DNA of 64,000 nt, taken from positions 1 through 64,000 of the forward strand of contig NZ_LDOV01000031.1 of NCBI RefSeq assembly GCF_001029435.1, read 5' to 3'. This DNA is from Photobacterium aphoticum. Lineage in GTDB: Bacteria; Pseudomonadota; Gammaproteobacteria; Enterobacterales; Vibrionaceae. A program made the translations under genes and the position numbers. Below, piece after piece: positions 59,344 through 64,000 of this stretch (positions are counted from its first letter, which is position 1; every line of letters starts with the position of its first letter). The notes beneath the pieces are model-generated. The model did not search any database, had not been told where the DNA came from, and saw only the letters and a program-made list of their open reading frames with translations.

Positions 59344-59706
59344 TGATCGGATCCATCGATAACAATTTCAGTGAGTTACGTATTGTTACTAATTTCTTAC
59401 TCAAAAGGGGGTACCATGGCCGCAATTTTATTAATTCTTACTGGAAAAAAATCAAACTGAGATATTACGCGCAATTAATTGCAGTGAAATTGCTTTTGTT
59501 TCATTGGTTTATCGCGTCAATTCACCACGGGAAAATCCCTGTATTCCACATTGGGATAGTTTCCGGCGAGGAAGGAATGCCTTCTCACTCAACGTGGCGC
59601 AGGGCGTCTGCAGCGCTTTAAGGGTGGTCGGTACCAGCGCGGAATGACCGAGCCGCTTGTGACGTTCGCGGCTTTTTTCGGCCGACTTATTACGAGTATC
59701 ACATTA
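59344..59706. other. Intergenic region with structured stretch and orphan terminator
   Basis: 363 bases between two minus-strand genes. The left half is AT-rich and could hold the promoter of the GGDEF gene. From about 59540 the sequence becomes GC-rich and has several short inverted repeats (GAAGG/CCTTC at 59571-59584; GGTC/GACC at about 59625-59649), ending in a plus-strand terminator. No plus-strand gene accounts for that terminator. Confidence 0.5.
59651..59678 (+). terminator. Orphan plus-strand terminator
   Basis: AGCCGC (59651-59656) pairs with GCGGCT (59668-59673) around an 11-base loop and continues into six Ts, with no plus-strand gene upstream in the gap. Confidence 0.6.
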
Positions 59707-60402
59707 TCACCAAGGCAGGTAATTTCCCTGATAATCCATGAATAACCCGGAATCGAGTAGGGTGAGATTATCGATCACCTGCTTGAGGCCTTTTGCTGCG
59801 GTGTGAGTATCAATTAAGGCCTGCGGCCCGCCCATTTCAGTCTGTACCCAGCCAGGGTGCAGGGCAATGGCAATAATGCCGTCAGGTTCCAGATCGTTCG
59901 ATAAGCTTTTGACGACCGAGTTGAGGGCGGCTTTGGAGGAGCGATAAATGTAGCCGCCGCCACGGGTATTCTCAGACATGCTGCCCACTTTGGAGGAAAG
60001 GCAGGCAATGACACCCGGTGTGCCGTGTTTGATGTGCGGGTAAAAGGCTTCCGCCAGTTTGAGTGGGGCGAGGGTATTCACTTCGAGCACCTCGCGCCAT
60101 GCTTGTACGTCAGTATGACCAAAGACCGTGCCTTTCGGGCCATAGACGCCGGCATTGTTGATCAGTAAATCGAGCGGTTGATGCGCCATAGAGTGGGCTA
60201 ATGCGCTGACAGCGGCGTAGTCCGTGACATCCAATTCAATCAGGCTTAAGCCATCAAACAGGGTCTGCAGGTGGGTGAGATCGTCGGCTTGGCTGATATC
60301 TCGGCAATTGGCATACACCTGCCAGCCCGTTTTGAGATACAACTGTGTGAGTGCTAATCCAATACCTCGGTTTGCGCCGGTGATCAGAACGTGCTTCGTC
60401 AT
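59707..60402 (-). CDS. Short-chain dehydrogenase, C-factor-like
   Basis: A 231-residue classical SDR: cofactor motif TGANRGIG at 8-15, NNAG near residue 82, and active-site YRSSK (Tyr-x3-Lys) near 153-157. It ends QGNYLPW, a common C-terminal motif in the C-factor/CsgA-like subfamily. Substrate unknown. Confidence 0.88.
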   Translation of the reverse strand: MTKHVLITGANRGIGLALTQLYLKTGWQVYANCRDISQADDLTHLQTLFDGLSLIELDVTDYAAVSALAHSMAHQPLDLLINNAGVYGPKGTVFGHTDVQAWREVLEVNTLAPLKLAEAFYPHIKHGTPGVIACLSSKVGSMSENTRGGGYIYRSSKAALNSVVKSLSNDLEPDGIIAIALHPGWVQTEMGGPQALIDTHTAAKGLKQVIDNLTLLDSGLFMDYQGNYLPW

Positions 60403-60558
60403 AGCAACACCAGAAAAGGAAAGAGAGTGGGTGTCAGGGAGACAAGGAGCTCATGGACACAAAGGTTATGGATATAAAGATAGTGGGCAGCAATAAAAAA
60501 TGCAGCCATCGTGGCTGCATTTTTCGAGGGAGGTCTGGATTCAGGCGCTCGTAGGGAC

Positions 60559-62403
60559 TTATTCCGCTTGGTTAAAGCGTTTCATCTCATGCATGGCCTG
60601 CATCAGCGTTGACAGTTTCGGCTTGGCACTGTCTTGCTTTTTGTAGTCCTGATTGTAGACGCGGTAATTGCCGTATTTATCGATCACTGTGGTCGATTTT
60701 GGCTGAATCATCACGATGTCATCTTCGTTACCGGCTAAAATCCAACGGCGTTTCGGCGCATGGTTGAACAGGCTGGTACCACTGCTGTAGGTAGACGTTG
60801 GTGACGTCGCGCTAAGCATAGATTCCATCAGTGTTGGCACCACGTCCAGATGGCTGGTGAGGCGGTCAGTATCTGACGCTACACTGTCTGGCCAGTGCAC
60901 AATCATCGGCACTTTTAGCTGGTATTGGCTGTAGTTGGTGTTTGCACCCCAACTGTTGGTGCCGGTTTCGTTGAATTCTGTACCGTGGTTTGCCGTGATC
61001 ATCACAATGGTGTTATCCATCATGCCTTTCGCCACAAGCTCGTCGAAAATGCCGATCAGCTGCTCATCAATATGGTAAGCGGCGTTACGGTAGCTGTTTT
61101 TCATGACCACGTTGGTGTCTTGGCCCGCAATGTTGCCAGAGCCCAGTGATGGTGTGAACTTCGGTAAGTAGTCACCACCTTCTTCAAAGCTTTCCAGCGA
61201 CGCGAGTTCGATGTAGCTAAACCACGGTGTGTCTTCCGTTTGTTTATTCAGCCACTGGTTCCACTCGCTGATAGCCAGTTTGTCACTGTGCGGTGTATCG
61301 CCTTTCGGCAATGGTAAGCCACTGAAGACCGCTTCGGTGTAAATCGGGTCATCGCCCAGATCGTTGCCACTGAAGACGCCGATATGGTAACCGCGTTTTT
61401 CCAGTGTGCTGATGAGCAGTGGTGACGTTTCTTCAGAGCGAATACTGTTGATGTAGCTGCTCGGCAAGCCATAGAACAGACCGAAAATACCGGACGTATT
61501 GTCGTTACTGCTGCTGTAATGGTTGCTGAAATTCACGTTCTGGCGCGCAAAGGCAGACAGGTACGGCATCGTTTCTGTGTCGACCATGTCACTGCGCAGG
61601 CCATCGACCATGATGATCAACAGGTTCTGGCCCGTACCCGGGTCATTGAACGTTAACGGTTCTAACGGGTAACGAATTTGTTGGCTGCTCTCAATCCCTT
61701 GGGCATTGAGGCGCTCGGTGTATTCTTGGCGATCTAACCAACCGTGTTTTTCCATAAAGGATTTAGCTGTCATTGGGTAGGACAGCGGGAAATTAGAGCG
61801 CTGGGCGGTAATAGGGCGATATAAGTTCGCATCGGCCCAAATGTACAGCAGGTGACTGCTGATAAAGCAGATCCCGAAGACCGTAGCGATCGGTACGCCA
61901 ACGTGTTTACGGGTCAGTTTTCTTAGCTTGCGCCACAGCCATTCTGACAGCACCATTTGCAGCAGAAAGATGATTGGGACAGTCACAAACAGGTATTGCC
62001 AGCGGGTATTCAGTTCTGACCCTTCACCACTGAGCAGCAAATCCCACACCAGCGGACTGAGGTGGAGATCAAGTGACTCATAGGCGTGCGTATCCAGCAG
62101 CAAGGCTGTTAGCCCTGCCGTGCCGACCAATACCGCAAACAGACGCATTAAGCGCTGCGAGGGAATGATAAAGCTGGCTGGAAAGAGGATCAGAATGTAG
62201 AAGCCGAACACAAGAAAGCTAAAATGGCCCACCCAGCTTAATGCCAGATAGAGTTGTCCAAGTAGCGTGTCCGGCCATTCAGAGGCGACAATATATCGCG
62301 TACCCAACAAGATGGCGGCGATGATATTGAAGAAACTGAACCAGTGCCCCCAGCTGATCAGCTGAGAGACTTTCTCTTTGTAATTGTTACCGCTGGAGAC
62401 CAT
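60559..62403 (-). CDS. yejM: Inner-membrane LPS-regulatory protein YejM (PbgA/LapC)
   Basis: Essential-type membrane protein with five N-terminal membrane helices (about 20-200) and a periplasmic sulfatase-like domain (about 250-614). In E. coli it senses lipopolysaccharide and controls LpxC proteolysis. KVSQLISWGHWFSFFNIIAA and HLLYIWADANLYRPITAQRSNFPLSYPMTAKSF region match the family. I chose the ATG at 62403, aligning with E. coli; a GTG three codons upstream has a better ribosome site. Confidence 0.93.
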   Translation of the reverse strand: MVSSGNNYKEKVSQLISWGHWFSFFNIIAAILLGTRYIVASEWPDTLLGQLYLALSWVGHFSFLVFGFYILILFPASFIIPSQRLMRLFAVLVGTAGLTALLLDTHAYESLDLHLSPLVWDLLLSGEGSELNTRWQYLFVTVPIIFLLQMVLSEWLWRKLRKLTRKHVGVPIATVFGICFISSHLLYIWADANLYRPITAQRSNFPLSYPMTAKSFMEKHGWLDRQEYTERLNAQGIESSQQIRYPLEPLTFNDPGTGQNLLIIMVDGLRSDMVDTETMPYLSAFARQNVNFSNHYSSSNDNTSGIFGLFYGLPSSYINSIRSEETSPLLISTLEKRGYHIGVFSGNDLGDDPIYTEAVFSGLPLPKGDTPHSDKLAISEWNQWLNKQTEDTPWFSYIELASLESFEEGGDYLPKFTPSLGSGNIAGQDTNVVMKNSYRNAAYHIDEQLIGIFDELVAKGMMDNTIVMITANHGTEFNETGTNSWGANTNYSQYQLKVPMIVHWPDSVASDTDRLTSHLDVVPTLMESMLSATSPTSTYSSGTSLFNHAPKRRWILAGNEDDIVMIQPKSTTVIDKYGNYRVYNQDYKKQDSAKPKLSTLMQAMHEMKRFNQAE

Positions 62404-62455
62404 AAATGTCACTGTTTCCCAGTCTTAACGATTGCTGTAACGCAAGCTAACAAGA

Positions 62456-62674
62456 TTAATCTTCTTTAATAGAAGACTGCAGAGCTTGTGCGAATTTCTC
62501 TGCAATGGCTTTCCTTTGCGAAGCAGGCACGTCAGCGTTGATGATGTTTGTCGCAATATTACCGACCACCATCAGAGCGAGCTCTGCAGAAGCATCGTGC
62601 TTCTCTAGTACATCGAACACACCATCAATGATTTGTTCAACTTTTTTATTGCTGTATTTTGAAGTAATTGGCAT
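62456..62674 (-). CDS. yejL: YejL family (DUF1414) protein
   Basis: A 72-residue protein matching Yej[23 protein letters not shown], then [14 protein letters not shown]. Function unknown. It lies just upstream of yejM, in the same conserved yejK-yejL-yejM arrangement as E. coli, with yejK divergent. Confidence 0.92.
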   Translation of the reverse strand: MPITSKYSNKKVEQIIDGVFDVLEKHDASAELALMVVGNIATNIINADVPASQRKAIAEKFAQALQSSIKED

Positions 62675-62758
62675 AGGAAGTCTTGTTTAATCTTGTTTAA
62701 TGTTAAAGAAAGCGACTTATAATAACCTACACTTTAGATTTACTGAAACTTTTCCATT

Positions 62759-63772
62759 ATGAGTCTGACCCTTTCCAATGTCATCCTTCACCAATTGGTG
62801 AAAAATGGCAACGATGAGCTGGAAGTTCATCTTCGAAAACAAACACTTGAAAATGACACCTCAACAGAAGACCTTGTCGCAGAATTGCACCGCGTCTACA
62901 GCAGCAAAGGCGCAAAAGGCTTCGGTCATTTCGCAGAAGACAGTGAGTTTGCTCACTGGTTGAAGCAAGTTCGCCGTAAAGAACTCGATTTTTTGACATT
63001 TTCTAACCAATCAGCACAACGTCTGCAGGCGGAATTGGCGAAATATCCCTTCGCTGATGTCGGTACGTTGGTGATTGCCGAGTACCAATCGCTGGCTACG
63101 GACTACCTGTTCATTGGTTTGTTGCCAACGTGCCACAGCATGAAAGTAACCGAGCAGTTGGATATCAGTGCAACGGATTATTTGGATGTGGCGAAAATGG
63201 ATATCGTGGCGCGCATTGACTTGTCTTCTTGGGAAACCGACGCCGAGTCAAACCGTTACCTGACCTACATCAAAGGCCGTGTGGGCCGTAAGATTGCCGA
63301 TTTCTTCCTCGACTTCCTGCAAGCAGAAGTGGGGTTGGACGTGAAAGTGCAAAACCAGGTATTGATGCAAGCGGTTGAAGATTTTTGTGCCGATTCGCGT
63401 CTGGACAAAGAAGAAAAACAGCAGTACCGCAAGCAAGTGTACGACTACTGTAATGGCCAGTTGCAGTCGGGTGATGAAGTGACTATCAAAGAGTTGGCGG
63501 CAGAGCTGCCAGAATCGGAAGACGGCACGGATTTCTACCAATTCACTACCAAGCAAGGGTATGAGCTGGAAGAAAGCTTCCCGGCAGATCGCACGGCGAT
63601 GCGTAAACTGACCAAGTTTGTGGGCTCTGGCGGGGGTGTAACCATTAACTTCGATAGCATGCTGCTGGGTGAGCGTATTTTCTATGATGCAGAAACCGAT
63701 ACGCTGACACTAAAAGGCACGCCACCGAACCTGAAAGATCAGCTACTTCGCCGTTTAAACAGCGATAACTGA
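62759..63772 (+). CDS. yejK: Nucleoid-associated protein YejK (NdpA)
   Basis: A 337-residue nucleoid-associated protein of the 37-kDa family (E. coli YejK 335). MSLTLSNVILHQLVKNGNDEL opens the conserved N-terminal region and GRKIADFFLDFLQAEVGLDVKVQNQVLMQAVEDFC lies in the middle. In E. coli it interacts with topoisomerase IV. Divergent from yejL across 84 bases. Confidence 0.94.
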   Translation: MSLTLSNVILHQLVKNGNDELEVHLRKQTLENDTSTEDLVAELHRVYSSKGAKGFGHFAEDSEFAHWLKQVRRKELDFLTFSNQSAQRLQAELAKYPFADVGTLVIAEYQSLATDYLFIGLLPTCHSMKVTEQLDISATDYLDVAKMDIVARIDLSSWETDAESNRYLTYIKGRVGRKIADFFLDFLQAEVGLDVKVQNQVLMQAVEDFCADSRLDKEEKQQYRKQVYDYCNGQLQSGDEVTIKELAAELPESEDGTDFYQFTTKQGYELEESFPADRTAMRKLTKFVGSGGGVTINFDSMLLGERIFYDAETDTLTLKGTPPNLKDQLLRRLNSDN

Positions 63773-63807
63773 TCCCTGACCTTTCCCTGATGGTGTAAGA
63801 GATAATT

Positions 63808-63846
63808 AACGGGCAATGTGTGACTTCACATTGCCCGTTTTCTTTT
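63808..63846 (+). terminator. Terminator downstream of yejK
   Basis: AACGGGCAATGTG (63808-63820) pairs perfectly with CACATTGCCCGTT (63827-63839), followed by a T-rich tail. Confidence 0.88.
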
Positions 63847-63956
63847 GTCGCCGTCGTCATTTTCTGTCTACAGTTATTTGTATGCTTTTTCGTTCACTTA
63901 TGACGGAATTGTTTGCATGTTGCTTGCGTCTTTATCGCTCGTAGACAGGAGTCACT

Positions 63957-64000
63957 ATGAAATCACATTCAAATTCATCACGTTATCGTTCTCTGGCTTT
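63957..64000 (+). CDS. Start of an unidentified gene cut by the window edge
   Basis: AGGAG at 63947-63951 followed by ATG at 63957 opens a frame (MKSHSNSSRYRSLA...) that runs off the right edge. Only 14 codons are visible. The basic, Ser-rich start with hydrophobic residues beginning could be a signal peptide or a membrane anchor. It cannot be identified. Confidence 0.6.
   Translation, partial: MKSHSNSSRYRSLA

Overview
The window is a contiguous piece of a gammaproteobacterial chromosome, almost certainly from a member of the Vibrionaceae. Evidence: protein-level likeness to Vibrio/Photobacterium/Grimontia-type proteins, a FadR of 283 residues carrying the roughly 40-residue insertion known from Vibrio, a rhombosortase next to a DTW gene, and Vibrio-like neighbourhoods (menF-D-H-C-E; sppA-fadH; fadR-nhaB). 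Genus cannot be fixed from this sequence alone. No insertion sequence, prophage, CRISPR array, rRNA or plasmid-type gene was seen; nearly everything is core housekeeping DNA.

Layout. (1) 1-9590: octamer and heptamer tandem repeats, tRNA-Arg(UCU), then the proteostasis block tig-clpP-clpX-lon-hupB-ppiD, in the same order as in E. coli, with a sigma32-type promoter before lon. (2) 9700-14900: a ComEA-like secreted HhH protein, a rhombosortase and a DTW-domain tRNA-modification gene whose starts lie back to back, a second octamer array, a dGTPase-like/YfbR deoxynucleotide pair and the aminotransferase alaA. (3) 15440-21880: menaquinone operon menF-menD-menH-menC-menE, without menB and with a tandem-repeat insertion inside menH. 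(4) 21900-27150: an MFS-acyltransferase fusion with an upstream TetR regulator, a TM2-domain protein, a Tim44-like protein and small conserved genes. (5) 27150-31560: two Cys-cluster proteins, dusC, a TIP30-like NAD(P)-binding protein, a YecA/SEC-C protein, a NudG-like Nudix hydrolase and dsbB. (6) 31700-39620: nhaB, fadR, and the stress set yeaG(prkA)-yeaH-spoVR(ycgB) as one transcription unit. (7) 40180-47190: a VOC protein, yeaD, gapA, msrB, a lipoprotein, yeaC, a GST and ansA. (8) 47270-57530: sppA, fadH, ydjA, selD, mnmH, a Bax-like glucosaminidase and topB. (9) 57700-64000: a GAF-GAF-GGDEF protein, an SDR, yejM, yejL, yejK and the start of an unidentified gene cut by the right edge.

How the genes work together: the left block folds, unfolds and degrades proteins; the men operon makes most of the menaquinone head group; fadR in this window very likely represses fadH in this window through a well-placed operator at 49371-49387; selD and mnmH form a selenouridine tRNA pathway; gapA and yeaD are central carbon metabolism with a CRP-like site between them; yejM, the MFS-PlsC fusion and fadR/fadH concern envelope lipids.

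I found no convincing wholly new multi-gene system. The best candidates for follow-up are the menH repeat insertion together with the missing menB, the interspersed octamer/heptamer repeat families at transcription-unit ends, two operator-like palindromes around tetR, the FadR operator at fadH, and a structured intergenic stretch at about 59540-59680 that ends in an orphan terminator.
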